Part shown: piece by piece, positions 1 to 6,907 of the stretch | Layout: every line of letters begins with the position of its first letter | How positions within the stretch are numbered: position 1 is the stretch's first letter | Assembly: GCA_900548565.1 (NCBI GenBank) | Contig: URKV01000019.1 | Span: 1-20,421, forward strand | Reading direction: 5' to 3' | DNA: 20,421 nt | Origin: an uncultured Collinsella sp. | Lineage (GTDB): Bacteria; Actinomycetota; Coriobacteriia; Coriobacteriales; Coriobacteriaceae | Translations under genes and position numbers: made by a program | Notes under the pieces: model-generated | What the model saw: the letters and a program-made list of their open reading frames with translations, nothing else | Told to the model about the DNA's origin: nothing | Databases searched by the model: none

Positions 1-81
1 CACGTCACCTTGTCTCAAATGCGACCCGCTCGCTGTCCGTCCTCTACCTGCGGCGTTATCTTGCTCCGGATGTGGCAGTTA

Positions 82-182
82 GGGACGCTCCTTTTCTGCC
101 GGCGGTTTGGGACACTCCTTGGGTAGCCGTTGGGGACGTTCTTGCTTGACTAGTCAAACAAGAACGTCCCCAATGACTACCC
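82..182. repeat. REP-like palindrome with three direct repeats
   Basis: Three copies of a GGGACRYTCYTK motif start at 82, 109 and 133. The last begins a near-perfect palindrome, 121-182, centred at about 151.5. Its 24-base arms differ at only two positions, and the centre TTGACTAGTCAA is itself palindromic. It lies in a gene-free stretch before the acetyltransferase. Palindromes of this kind are typical of REP sequences mobilised by RAYT (IS200-like Y1) transposases. No transposase is visible here, so the family assignment is inference. I see nothing recognisable in 1-81. Confidence 0.7.
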
Positions 183-298
183 AATTGCCACCTCTCCGTC
201 CCCGAGGTATCGGCGCTCGTCTGCCGAATGGTTGATGCGGCAACGATGTCGCCATGTCACACTCATAGGTGGCCTGACCCAACCTGGAAGGAGCCTCC

Positions 299-943
299 AT
301 GAGCCTTGACAACGTAACCCTGCGCGCCGCCACGCTCGATGACCTGGCCGGCATCGCCGCCATCTACAACCAGCTGTGGTGCAACACGCTGCGCAACCGC
401 GGCGACGTCGAAGCTGCCGATTTCTGCGCGCGCTTTAACATCGCCATGCAGCTGCAGCGCTCCCCCATCGCACTTGTCGCCGAGACCGAGGGCCGCATTA
501 TCGCCGCCTGCTGCATCGGCATCTTCGAAGACGGCAAGCCGCGCACCAATCCCACGTGGGAGCCCTACTATAACGAGATGTTCGCCCAGGCAACCGAGAT
601 GGCAAAGACCGCCGATGCCAAGCTCGAGGGCTCGCTCTTTGGAGACAGCCGCGAAAAGGCTACAGCGGATCGCTTTGCCGCCACAGGCAACGAATATGCC
701 CAGGGTCAACTCAACTTGATTATCATTGTGCCTGAATGGCAGGGCAAGGGACTCGGCCGCGAGCTCATCGACCTTGCGCGCGCCGAGCTCGCCAAGGCAG
801 GCTGCACCAAGTTCTTCCTGATGAGCGACTGCAACTCCGACTGGCAGTTTTACGAACACCTCAACATGAAGCGCATCCTGGAGGACCACAGCCAAGACAC
901 CGGCGACGGCTTTATCGTCTACATGTACGGAGGCACGCTCTAA
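299..943 (+). CDS. GNAT family N-acetyltransferase
   Basis: A 214-residue protein of the GCN5-related acetyltransferase fold, which moves acetyl from acetyl-CoA to an amine; the substrate cannot be read from sequence. The acetyl-CoA pyrophosphate-binding motif is clear: QGKGLGR at residues 148-154, after the beta strand LNLIIIVPEW and followed by the helix ELIDLARAELAKAG. The C-terminal part (SDCNSDWQFYEHLNMKRI, 177-192) is the usual late strand/helix of the fold. There is no signal peptide or membrane segment, so it is cytosolic. The ATG at 299 has a GGAAGGAG Shine-Dalgarno just upstream. It stands alone and converges with the ATP-binding regulator downstream; no operon partner is visible. 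Family certain, function unknown. Confidence 0.9.
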   Translation: MSLDNVTLRAATLDDLAGIAAIYNQLWCNTLRNRGDVEAADFCARFNIAMQLQRSPIALVAETEGRIIAACCIGIFEDGKPRTNPTWEPYYNEMFAQATEMAKTADAKLEGSLFGDSREKATADRFAATGNEYAQGQLNLIIIVPEWQGKGLGRELIDLARAELAKAGCTKFFLMSDCNSDWQFYEHLNMKRILEDHSQDTGDGFIVYMYGGTL

Positions 944-973
944 GTACCCCTTCAATCAAGGCGAGCCGGGCAC

Positions 974-1014
974 CCGGCCCTTGGCCTCTACCCAGGATTA
1001 ACCCAGGGGGCCGG
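974..1014. terminator. Possible weak terminator hairpin between convergent genes
   Basis: The inverted repeat CCGGCCC (974-980) / GGGCCGG (1008-1014) sits between the convergent acetyltransferase and ATP-binding regulator genes. The loop is long (27 nt) and there is no T-run on either side, so an intrinsic terminator is only a possibility. Confidence 0.25.
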
Positions 1015-1025
1015 ACCGCCCGTCC

Positions 1026-2576
1026 CTAAACCTGCCCGACAGCGCGATATCTCGTCGCCCGAGCGCGCCCCTCTTTAACGAGTGCGCCTTCCTCAAGCAA
1101 ACCGTTGATAACCCGCAGCGTCACGTCGCGCCCAGTTCCCAGAGCGTCCGAGGCATCCTGGCGCGTAAAGCCGCGGGGCCGCTCAAGGGCAAAGCGAATC
1201 AAGGTGCGAGCGTATCCACCACGTCGCTCGTCCGAGACATCCTGTAGCATCGCGGACGCCTTGCACGCAACATCAAAGCCAAGCTCCTCCACGAGCTTGG
1301 CACGCACCTCGTGGCCGCAGTCGCCATTCATCGACACGTGCCCCTCTCGCTGCGCTCGCACGGATGTAAACGCTTGCGAAACATCGGGCGGCAGCGCCCC
1401 TTCCCGCTCGAGCTGCTCATAATCGCTGTAATCCCCACGCAAGTTGGGACCGCTATTGCCACGAGGCGTCAGATGGGAATTGCGCACGGCATTGACGTTG
1501 GGCAGCGACAACCTAAACATTGCAGGGTAGGCGCAGACCTCGGGTTCCAACCCTTCCGCCTCATAGAGCGCGCGGATCCCCTTGAGGCCCGTTCCAAACG
1601 CCTCGACCATCCCCAGGCGCAAAAAGAGCAGTTGCAGCTTTGGATTCCGAGCGTCCGAGCCGCCCGCAAGCGCCTCCTCGACGCTGATGTGCTGCGGCCC
1701 TCCCGCATTGGTAAATTCAAGCGCCGTACGGCTCATCTTGATAAGAGACGCCACCGAAGATTCGTAGTCGCGATGGATAAACAGGTTCAGAATTCCCTCT
1801 CGAACAGCCTCGCGGGGATAGTCGTCCTTATCTATGCGATCAAGTCTTCCCGGCACAAAGTACATACGCGTTGCGTTCGATATATTGAGGAACCGTTCGA
1901 TATCCTCTATCTGCCTAAAGATCGAGCCCTCGCCATCCTGACGGTCGATAAACTCGGTATACGCATCGTCGTTGAAGAGGCCAGCGCGGACTGCAAAGGG
2001 GTTTTGGTCAGAGACCAGCAGTGCCAAATTGGTGTAAAAGCCCAGCTCATCGATAAGGCCGAGATTCTTTTGAGAGGTTTGATCAAACGTAATCTCCGCG
2101 CGCCTAAAGACCCGCTCGGCTTCAAAAAACGTCAAACTCTGTTCATGAGAGCGCGCGGTCTCAAAATAATCGCCGTCGGTGCGCTTGATCATCGAGCGGA
2201 TCTGGGCCATCTCGATGGGCACGTTGGCAGGACCCAGGCGCCGATATACCCCGGCGGGAACAAATCCCTTCGAGCACAGGCAGTACGGCTTGTGAGGACC
2301 CGCTTCCACCTCGATTTTCACCAACGCTGCGCCATCGATGTCCAATGCGGAGACCGTCGTGATTTCAGAAACGTCGGGATACACGCCATCGGTTATTGCA
2401 TTAGAGCATTGAAGCATGGTGGCATCGATATCGTCCACGCCGACGATGCTGCCAAAATCGTCGATTCCGATATACAAGGTACCGCCATTCGAATTGGCAA
2501 ACGCCACCACAGCTTTGAGCAGCTTAGGGGTAAATGTGCACTTGAACTCCACGGTCTCACTTTCAACAAGCTGCAT
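1026..2576 (-). CDS. AlbA_2/Schlafen-domain ATP-binding transcriptional regulator
   Basis: A cytosolic protein of 516 residues from the chosen start. Residues 5-45 (ESETVEFK, then AFANSNGGTLYIGIDDFG) are the AlbA_2/Schlafen nucleic-acid-binding domain. Residues 256-271 (EAVREGILNLFIHRDY) and 324-334 (VEAFGTGLKGI) match the C-terminal HATPase-like domain of the RecG-like ATP-binding proteins that carry AlbA_2. Residues about 465-513 read as a winged helix (TRQDASDALGTGRDVTLRVI). An in-frame ATG also lies at 2591, but the ATG at 2576 is preferred because a GGGGGT Shine-Dalgarno lies 3 nt upstream of it. Members of this family are annotated as putative transcriptional regulators; none of the visible neighbours is an obvious target. 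The promoter region carries repeats that look like an operator, which suggests autoregulation. Confidence 0.82.
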   Translation of the reverse strand: MQLVESETVEFKCTFTPKLLKAVVAFANSNGGTLYIGIDDFGSIVGVDDIDATMLQCSNAITDGVYPDVSEITTVSALDIDGAALVKIEVEAGPHKPYCLCSKGFVPAGVYRRLGPANVPIEMAQIRSMIKRTDGDYFETARSHEQSLTFFEAERVFRRAEITFDQTSQKNLGLIDELGFYTNLALLVSDQNPFAVRAGLFNDDAYTEFIDRQDGEGSIFRQIEDIERFLNISNATRMYFVPGRLDRIDKDDYPREAVREGILNLFIHRDYESSVASLIKMSRTALEFTNAGGPQHISVEEALAGGSDARNPKLQLLFLRLGMVEAFGTGLKGIRALYEAEGLEPEVCAYPAMFRLSLPNVNAVRNSHLTPRGNSGPNLRGDYSDYEQLEREGALPPDVSQAFTSVRAQREGHVSMNGDCGHEVRAKLVEELGFDVACKASAMLQDVSDERRGGYARTLIRFALERPRGFTRQDASDALGTGRDVTLRVINGLLEEGALVKEGRARATRYRAVGQV

Positions 2577-2584
2577 GCTACCCC

Positions 2585-2626
2585 CTATCATCGACTATCG
2601 ACGATTCTAGACCAACTATCGACGAT
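2585..2626. promoter_or_regulatory. Repeated operator-like sites upstream of the AlbA_2 regulator
   Basis: CTATCGACGA occurs at 2595-2604 and 2616-2625 (the repeat is 12 bp, ACTATCGACGAT, starting at 2594 and 2615). A looser copy, CTATCATCGA, lies at 2585-2594. The spacings of 10 and 21 bp place all three on nearly the same face of the helix. Each good copy contains a near-palindrome (TATCGACGATA type). They lie immediately upstream of the preferred start and Shine-Dalgarno of the AlbA_2 regulator, as expected for an autoregulatory operator. Binding is inferred. Confidence 0.5.
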
Positions 2627-2692
2627 AAGCAAGGCCCCCTGGTACCCTCGCTTAGACCCGAGCGCCCGCGTGCAATGCTGCCCGCCGCACGC

Positions 2693-2726
2693 AAAAGGGC
2701 CCGCCAGCGTGTGCGCCAGCGGGCCC
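2693..2726 (-). terminator. Rho-independent terminator of agmatine deiminase 1
   Basis: On the minus strand GGGCCCGC (2726-2719) pairs with GCGGGCCC (2704-2697) around a 14-nt loop and is followed by TTTT (2696-2693). It lies about 40 nt past the stop of the deiminase gene. Confidence 0.8.
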
Positions 2727-2767
2727 CAGGTCATATCGACACTACCCCGTGTGCCGTGCAACCGCCT

Positions 2768-3889
2768 CTACTTGCAGCGCGCCTTGAGCTGCTGTTGGGT
2801 GATGCAGTGGATGTTGCCGCCACCATAGATGACCTCGCGCGTCATGATGCCGATGACCTCGCGATCCGGATAGGCGGCTTGAATATCCTTGAGTGCCTGG
2901 GCATCGTTGGGGTCGCCAAACTGTGGCACCAGCACTGCGCCGTTGACGGGCAGGAAGTTGAGGTAGCTCGGCTCGAAAGCATCCTCGGGGGTACGCGGCA
3001 GCACGCCCTCGACGGGGTCAATCGTGCTGGCTTCCTCTTCGGTCATATATACCGAGGTCGCAGGCATAATCACCTTGTGGATCTTGAGCTTGCGGCCACG
3101 AGCATCCGTCGTCTCGGAAAGCGTCTTATACGCCTCTTGGCACTCCTTGTAGAACTTATGGCTGGGATCATCGGTCCACATGCAGCAGACCTCGCCGGGC
3201 GCACTAAAGCATGCGACGTCGTCCACATGACCGTTCGTTTCGTACGGATCGATACCGTCCTTGATCCAGATAACCTTCTCGATACCGAGATACTCAGAGA
3301 GCTTCTCCTCAATCTGCTCCTTGGTGTACTGCGGGTTGCGGTCCTCGTTGAGCAGACACATCTCGGTGGTCACGACGGTGCCTTGACCATCACAGTTGAA
3401 CGAGCCACCCTCGAGGATATAATCCTCGGGACGATAGCGGTTAACCTGCTCGAGCTGTGCCACCTGCAAGCCAATGGAAGCGTCCTTGTCCCACGGGAAA
3501 TACAGGCCGTCAATGAAACCGCCGTAAGCATTAAAGTGGAAGTGCGAAAGAGCAACCTCACCATTGTCATTAACGAGGAACGCCGGGCCGGGGTCGCGAA
3601 TCCAGCTGTCGTTGTACTCCATGTGGATAACGCGCACGTTCTCAACGCCGTCGAAGATCTCACACACCGCGGGGAAGTCTTCGGTGTTAACGCCCACAGT
3701 GATGGGCTGAAAACGTGCAATGGTCTTGATGATCTCGGTGAAGACCTTCTGCGCCGGCTTGGCGCCGTAGCGCCACACGTCGGAGCGGTGCGGCCACAGA
3801 ATCCAGGTACGCTCCTGTTCCTCATACTCGCCGGGCATATAGAACCCGTCCTTCTTAGGTGTGGACTCACTCTCGTAGATGGTCTTCAT
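2768..3889 (-). CDS. aguA: Agmatine deiminase, copy 1
   Basis: Hydrolyses agmatine to N-carbamoylputrescine and ammonia, the first step of the agmatine deiminase pathway, in the cytosol. The 373-residue length is normal for the family (peptidylarginine-deiminase-like, guanidino-modifying fold). The active site is complete: nucleophile Cys362 in GGGNIHCITQQ, His221 and Asp223 in NGHVDD, Asp94 and Asp99 in NDSWIRDPGP, and Glu160 in the LEGGS motif. The ATG at 3889 follows an AGGAG Shine-Dalgarno. It is a single-gene unit, divergent from the LuxR/GAF regulator at 4068 and with its own terminator. Its codon choice is less optimised than that of the second copy (7506-8711). An 11-bp motif shared with the ptcA promoter lies upstream, so co-regulation with the main cluster is likely. 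Confidence 0.95.
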   Translation of the reverse strand: MKTIYESESTPKKDGFYMPGEYEEQERTWILWPHRSDVWRYGAKPAQKVFTEIIKTIARFQPITVGVNTEDFPAVCEIFDGVENVRVIHMEYNDSWIRDPGPAFLVNDNGEVALSHFHFNAYGGFIDGLYFPWDKDASIGLQVAQLEQVNRYRPEDYILEGGSFNCDGQGTVVTTEMCLLNEDRNPQYTKEQIEEKLSEYLGIEKVIWIKDGIDPYETNGHVDDVACFSAPGEVCCMWTDDPSHKFYKECQEAYKTLSETTDARGRKLKIHKVIMPATSVYMTEEEASTIDPVEGVLPRTPEDAFEPSYLNFLPVNGAVLVPQFGDPNDAQALKDIQAAYPDREVIGIMTREVIYGGGNIHCITQQQLKARCK

Positions 3890-3902
3890 TTCAAGCTCCT
3901 AA

Positions 3903-3950
3903 ATCTCGGTGCTTTTGCTTGACGAGACCATGATGCGGTCGCACCGAGAT
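3903..3950 (-). promoter_or_regulatory. Leader hairpin in front of agmatine deiminase 1
   Basis: Perfect 10-bp inverted repeat GCACCGAGAT / ATCTCGGTGC, ending two bases before the AGGAG Shine-Dalgarno of the deiminase gene. An inner GACC/GGTC pairing is possible in the loop. There is no T-run, so a terminator is unlikely. It could control translation or mRNA stability, or act as a DNA operator. Confidence 0.45.
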
Positions 3951-3988
3951 GTTCTCAATGGTCCCTCGAGCCCCTTTCAGCGACCGAC

Positions 3989-4004
3989 GGTATACCATTC
4001 GCTG
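3989..4004. promoter_or_regulatory. Putative shared operator in the aguA1/luxR divergent region
   Basis: An 8-bp perfect palindrome GGTATACC (3989-3996) overlaps TATACCATTCGCTG (3991-4004). The latter matches TATACCGTTCGCGG on the minus strand at 11941-11928 near the ptcA promoter, with two differences in 14. The site lies between divergent genes, about 105 bp upstream of the deiminase start. The function is inferred from this recurrence. Confidence 0.5.
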
Positions 4005-4067
4005 ACCTAAAGTTCTATTCAGGCCGAGAACATGACATACTGGGTTCCACAATGGAAAGGACGCCCT

Positions 4068-4919
4068 ATGCCCCCATGCAATAAACAGCAGACTATTGAG
4101 TTGGACAGTACGACCTGGACTGCTCTCAACGAGCTCGCGCTTGCAATCCACGCATCACACGGTGTCGATAAGCTGCAAAAGGAGACCCTCGAGGGAACGA
4201 CAGGGCTCGTGCCCCATCGGATCGCCATGTTCGACCTGATCGAGGCGGCGGGCAGTGATGCCCCACGCTACGTCCACCCCGCAAGCAGCGGAATGGACGA
4301 CCGCGCGCTGAGCGACTACTACAACCGCTACGCCGCGATGGACTATACAACATGGAGCTTTGGCCTACATAAGGTCGGCGTCTACCGCGACCTCGACCTC
4401 GTCGACGTCGAGCGACGCGATGCCACGCCCATCTATCGCAAATGGATGGAACCGCAGGGCGTCTACTTTGGCTGTACGGCCACGCTCGCGCACAACGACA
4501 GCCCGCTAGGAAGCATCACCCTGTTTCGCGAACGCACGGCCGGAGACTTCACCGACACCGAGCTCGCAATCCTGCTCGAAGTCGCTCGGCACGCGAGCCT
4601 CGCGCTCGCCAACCTCTATCCTCGGGGCATTAAGCTCACCCAGACAGAAGACGCAAACCATCTGAACGCCTTCATTACAGAACACAATATCCAACCGCGC
4701 GAAGCCGAAGTCATGCGGCTCATGCTCGACGGCAAAACGAACAAACAAATGGCAAACGAGCTATTCATAAGCGAGTCAACCGTCAAGAAGCACGTCAACG
4801 CCATCTATCGCAAGCTCGGCGTCAGCAACCGCCTGGGCCTTATGACTGCCGCGCAAAACATCCTGCGAAATCAAAGGGCGCCCTCCATGCGGAGAACGCC
4901 CTTTGATTTCGCCATTTGA
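4068..4919 (+). CDS. GAF-like sensor / LuxR-type HTH regulator
   Basis: A soluble transcription factor of 283 residues from the ATG at 4068. That start is preferred over the in-frame ATG at 4032 because AAAGGA lies about 8 nt upstream. The first ~190 residues form a sensor region that ends like a GAF domain (FTDTELAILLEVARHASLALANL). The C-terminal LuxR helix-turn-helix is clear (QPREAEVMRLMLDGKTNKQM, then ELFISESTVKKHVNAIYRKL). There are no membrane helices. Being divergent from agmatine deiminase 1 suggests control of that gene, though its ligand is unknown. The last ~15 codons (after AAQNIL) run through a terminator-like hairpin and look like a non-conserved tail. Confidence 0.88.
   Translation: MPPCNKQQTIELDSTTWTALNELALAIHASHGVDKLQKETLEGTTGLVPHRIAMFDLIEAAGSDAPRYVHPASSGMDDRALSDYYNRYAAMDYTTWSFGLHKVGVYRDLDLVDVERRDATPIYRKWMEPQGVYFGCTATLAHNDSPLGSITLFRERTAGDFTDTELAILLEVARHASLALANLYPRGIKLTQTEDANHLNAFITEHNIQPREAEVMRLMLDGKTNKQMANELFISESTVKKHVNAIYRKLGVSNRLGLMTAAQNILRNQRAPSMRRTPFDFAI
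4868..4909 (+). terminator. Terminator-like hairpin inside the 3' end of the GAF-LuxR gene
   Basis: A 13-bp perfect inverted repeat, AAATCAAAGGGCG (4868-4880) / CGCCCTTTGATTT (4897-4909), with an extra CTCC/GGAG pair inside. It has the shape of an intrinsic terminator but lies upstream of the TGA at 4917-4919. Confidence 0.5.
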
Positions 4920-4986
4920 ATTAGTGTCGGCTCTGGCTCAAAGAGTAGACAGGTTTATTTTGGCAGGTTTTATCTGGGCAAACGCC

Positions 4987-5027
4987 GACCGCCGCGGAGG
5001 AGCCACTCCACCTCGCGGCGGTCTTTT
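4987..5027 (+). terminator. Rho-independent terminator of the GAF-LuxR gene (repeat copy 1)
   Basis: Perfect 10-bp stem GACCGCCGCG (4987-4996) / CGCGGCGGTC (5014-5023), then TTTT. It belongs to a module that starts at about 4949 (ACAGGTTTATTTTGG, then TATCTGGGCAAACG) and recurs at 13036 and 17617, also after a LuxR gene and a LuxR remnant. Bases shared outside the stem show that the module is a repeat family, not just a similar terminator. Confidence 0.85.
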
Positions 5028-5039
5028 ACCGGAAAAAAC

Positions 5040-5160
5040 CAAGTGAGTAGACTTCTTGCGGAAGGCCAAGCACGCTCCAAAACGCCACAGCTCTAACCTG
5101 CGGTTTTATTGAGCGTTTGTCGCGATGTGCTCGGCAGATCCCAAAAAGCCTACTCACTTG
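5040..5160. repeat. 121-bp imperfect palindromic element, copy 1
   Basis: Bounded by the perfect 11-bp inverted repeat CAAGTGAGTAG (5040-5050) / CTACTCACTTG (5150-5160). Inner arms continue to pair in part (GCCAAGCAC near the left, GTGCTCGGC near the right). The second copy, 17709-17829, has exactly the same length and the same position just after the terminator module. No open reading frame is supported inside. It could be a MITE-like or REP-like mobile element, or a small structured RNA. Confidence 0.75.
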
Positions 5161-5270
5161 CATCTGCCCATCCCCTTTGTGGTGGTTTGGAGCTCTCATC
5201 GGCGGGATGCTAGACTTGCGGCGTATACATTCGCGCCAAAACACGGGTCGCATACAGGAAAGGAGATGCC

Positions 5271-5462
5271 ATGGCACCTATCGCACCGCTCAAGATGCTC
5301 ATTGCTCCTGCCGCCAAGGCCTTCGTCCGCTTAAGCGGCTCACTTACCTACGATGATGTCCCCTGCGTCGTCGAGACGCGTTCGGACGGCTGCCCGTACC
5401 TGGGCCACGTCCCCTACTTTGCGCCCAAGCTCGCTTCCGATTCCGAGCACCGCGAGCAGTAA
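5271..5462 (+). CDS. Small protein of unknown function (63 aa)
   Basis: Short ORF with a strong Shine-Dalgarno (AGGAAAGGAG, 5 nt before the ATG) and its own terminator 15 nt after the stop, so it is probably a real gene. The product begins MAPIAPLKMLIAPAAKAF and contains two cysteines (DVPCVVETRSDGCPYLGHVP). There is no clear signal peptide and no membrane helix. I do not recognise the family. It stands between the 121-bp palindromic element and the 3' end of antiporter 1 and is transcribed towards the latter. Confidence 0.6.
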   Translation: MAPIAPLKMLIAPAAKAFVRLSGSLTYDDVPCVVETRSDGCPYLGHVPYFAPKLASDSEHREQ

Positions 5463-5476
5463 TCCAAGATGCATCA

Positions 5477-5506
5477 AGCGCCGCGCAACTCGCGGCGCTA
5501 CTGTTT
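5477..5506 (+). terminator. Terminator between the small gene and antiporter 1
   Basis: Perfect 9-bp stem AGCGCCGCG (5477-5485) / CGCGGCGCT (5491-5499) with a 5-nt loop, then ACTGTTTT on the plus strand. The stem overlaps the stop codon of the convergent antiporter gene. On the minus strand there is no good T-run, so it mainly serves the small plus-strand gene. Confidence 0.7.
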
Positions 5507-6907
5507 TAGTGCAAAGTAATCTGACCCCTTTGCACCAACGCCGGGATTGTCGATACTGCGGCCGCGGCGCGATATGAGGCGCGAAACCTCGCCCAGCAAC
5601 ACGCCGATCACCACACCCATGAGGATCGGCAACTTTGACATCTCGGCGGGCGAGCTGTTAAGCGGCACGATTGTCGCAACAATCGAAAGCACGAGCTCTA
5701 CCACCGGCACCGCAAGCGCTACCGCAAGCACCTTGCCCTCGAAGGGCGTGCGGAACACACGCGGGCGACCGTCGTATTTACGCAGACGCCAAAACGCCGG
5801 GAACATCGGGATATAGCTCATGAGCAGAAAGACGACGTTCATCGAGAAGAAGACCCAAAAGACGTCGGAACCTTCGCCCAGCGGAATCTGAAGTAGCAGC
5901 ACCAAGCTGGCAAAACAACCGTTAATGAGTGCCGAGCCATTGGGCATGCCGGTCTTCTTGGACACCAGTGCAAAGGGGCGCGGCATGTTGCCATGGCGCG
6001 CGGCATAGCTCGCCACGTTGTTGACGCCAAAACTCCAGCAGATCATGTTGGCGAACAGCGTTACCAAAAATGCCACGCCCACGACCATTGTCAGCGGGTG
6101 AGCGCGCCCCACCATGGCGGCAACCGCGTCCACAATGCCCGAATCGAGCGAAAGCTGCTCGGTGGGAACCGCGGCTCCGATGCCGATGCCGCAGATGATA
6201 TAGATTGCCGCAATGGCAACACCACCGGCGATAACCGCCTTGGGGATATCGAGCGACGGGTTTTTCATCGTGCTGGCAAAGGTCGCTACCACTTCGAAGC
6301 CCATAAAGTTAAACAGGATGATCGATAGGTATGTCAATGAATTGGTGTCGCCCAGATCTGGAATGAAAGTCTTGAGCGACATATCGTTGGCAAAGCCTTT
6401 ATTGCAGGCAAACCAGATGCCGACGATTCCCACCACGGTGGTAATGAGCACCTTGATGACGGCGCCGCCATCCATGACCCAATCGGCCTCGGCCACCGGC
6501 TGCATTGCCATGACCGTGACGCCCCACACAAAGGCAAGCTCGATGGCAATTCGGACCCCAAGCGAAAATTCGATGCCCCATACCGCATTGATGACACTGG
6601 GGAACATGCAGGCGATACTTGCCACCCACAGTGGAAAGTTGACCCAATAGCACCAGGAGCAGCGGGCGCCCCAACGGTCGCCCAAGCCCAGGCGAACCCA
6701 ATCGTACAGGCCACCCTCGGAATCGAACGCCGTACCGAGCTCGGCCACCACCAGGCCATAGGGAAGCAAAAACGTAATGATGAGGAAGATCCACCAGAAG
6801 AACTGCACGTTACCCATGGCAGATGCCGGAGCGGCCGCCTCGATGGTAAAGACAACGCAGATAACCGAGAGGATGACCTCGAACAGGGAGAACTTTTTAC
6901 CTGCCAC
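5498..6907 (-). CDS. aguD: Agmatine:putrescine antiporter, APC family (copy 1)
   Basis: A 469-residue polytopic membrane protein of the amino acid-polyamine-organocation family, about 12 predicted helices. It is expected to exchange external agmatine for internal putrescine across the cytoplasmic membrane. The N-terminal APC signature (EAAAPASAMGN, residues 24-34) and the loop EGGLYDWVRLGLGDRWG are intact. By eye, about 73 of the first 100 aligned residues are identical to copy 2 (9079-10518). The start is GTG at 6907, with GGGGGAG 6 nt upstream; it overlaps a possible 60-codon ORF by 11 nt. It lies last in the cluster, where carbamate kinase sits in enterococcal agu operons. The last ~11 codons come from a palindromic repeat (5509-5535). 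The substrate is inferred from context. Confidence 0.85.
   Translation of the reverse strand: MAGKKFSLFEVILSVICVVFTIEAAAPASAMGNVQFFWWIFLIITFLLPYGLVVAELGTAFDSEGGLYDWVRLGLGDRWGARCSWCYWVNFPLWVASIACMFPSVINAVWGIEFSLGVRIAIELAFVWGVTVMAMQPVAEADWVMDGGAVIKVLITTVVGIVGIWFACNKGFANDMSLKTFIPDLGDTNSLTYLSIILFNFMGFEVVATFASTMKNPSLDIPKAVIAGGVAIAAIYIICGIGIGAAVPTEQLSLDSGIVDAVAAMVGRAHPLTMVVGVAFLVTLFANMICWSFGVNNVASYAARHGNMPRPFALVSKKTGMPNGSALINGCFASLVLLLQIPLGEGSDVFWVFFSMNVVFLLMSYIPMFPAFWRLRKYDGRPRVFRTPFEGKVLAVALAVPVVELVLSIVATIVPLNSSPAEMSKLPILMGVVIGVLLGEVSRLISRRGRSIDNPGVGAKGSDYFALKQ
5509..5535. repeat. Small palindrome forming the 3' end of antiporter 1
   Basis: GTGCAAAG (5509-5516) and CTTTGCAC (5528-5535) are perfect 8-bp inverted arms around TAATCTGACCC. 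It encodes most of the tail GAKGSDYFALKQ of the antiporter. It resembles REP-type palindromes scattered through gut bacterial genomes; that identification comes from memory, not a search. Confidence 0.5.

Noticed and set aside
1311..2828. Long plus-strand open frame of 505 codons opposite the AlbA_2 regulator.
   Set aside because: It is antisense to a gene with clear domains, has no recognisable motifs or ribosome-binding site, and runs into the deiminase 1 region; a GC-rich shadow frame.
4949..5027. c-di-GMP riboswitch, because the repeated module contains GGGCAAACG.
   Set aside because: It lies downstream of LuxR genes as part of a terminator, and the rest of the GEMM-I consensus is missing.
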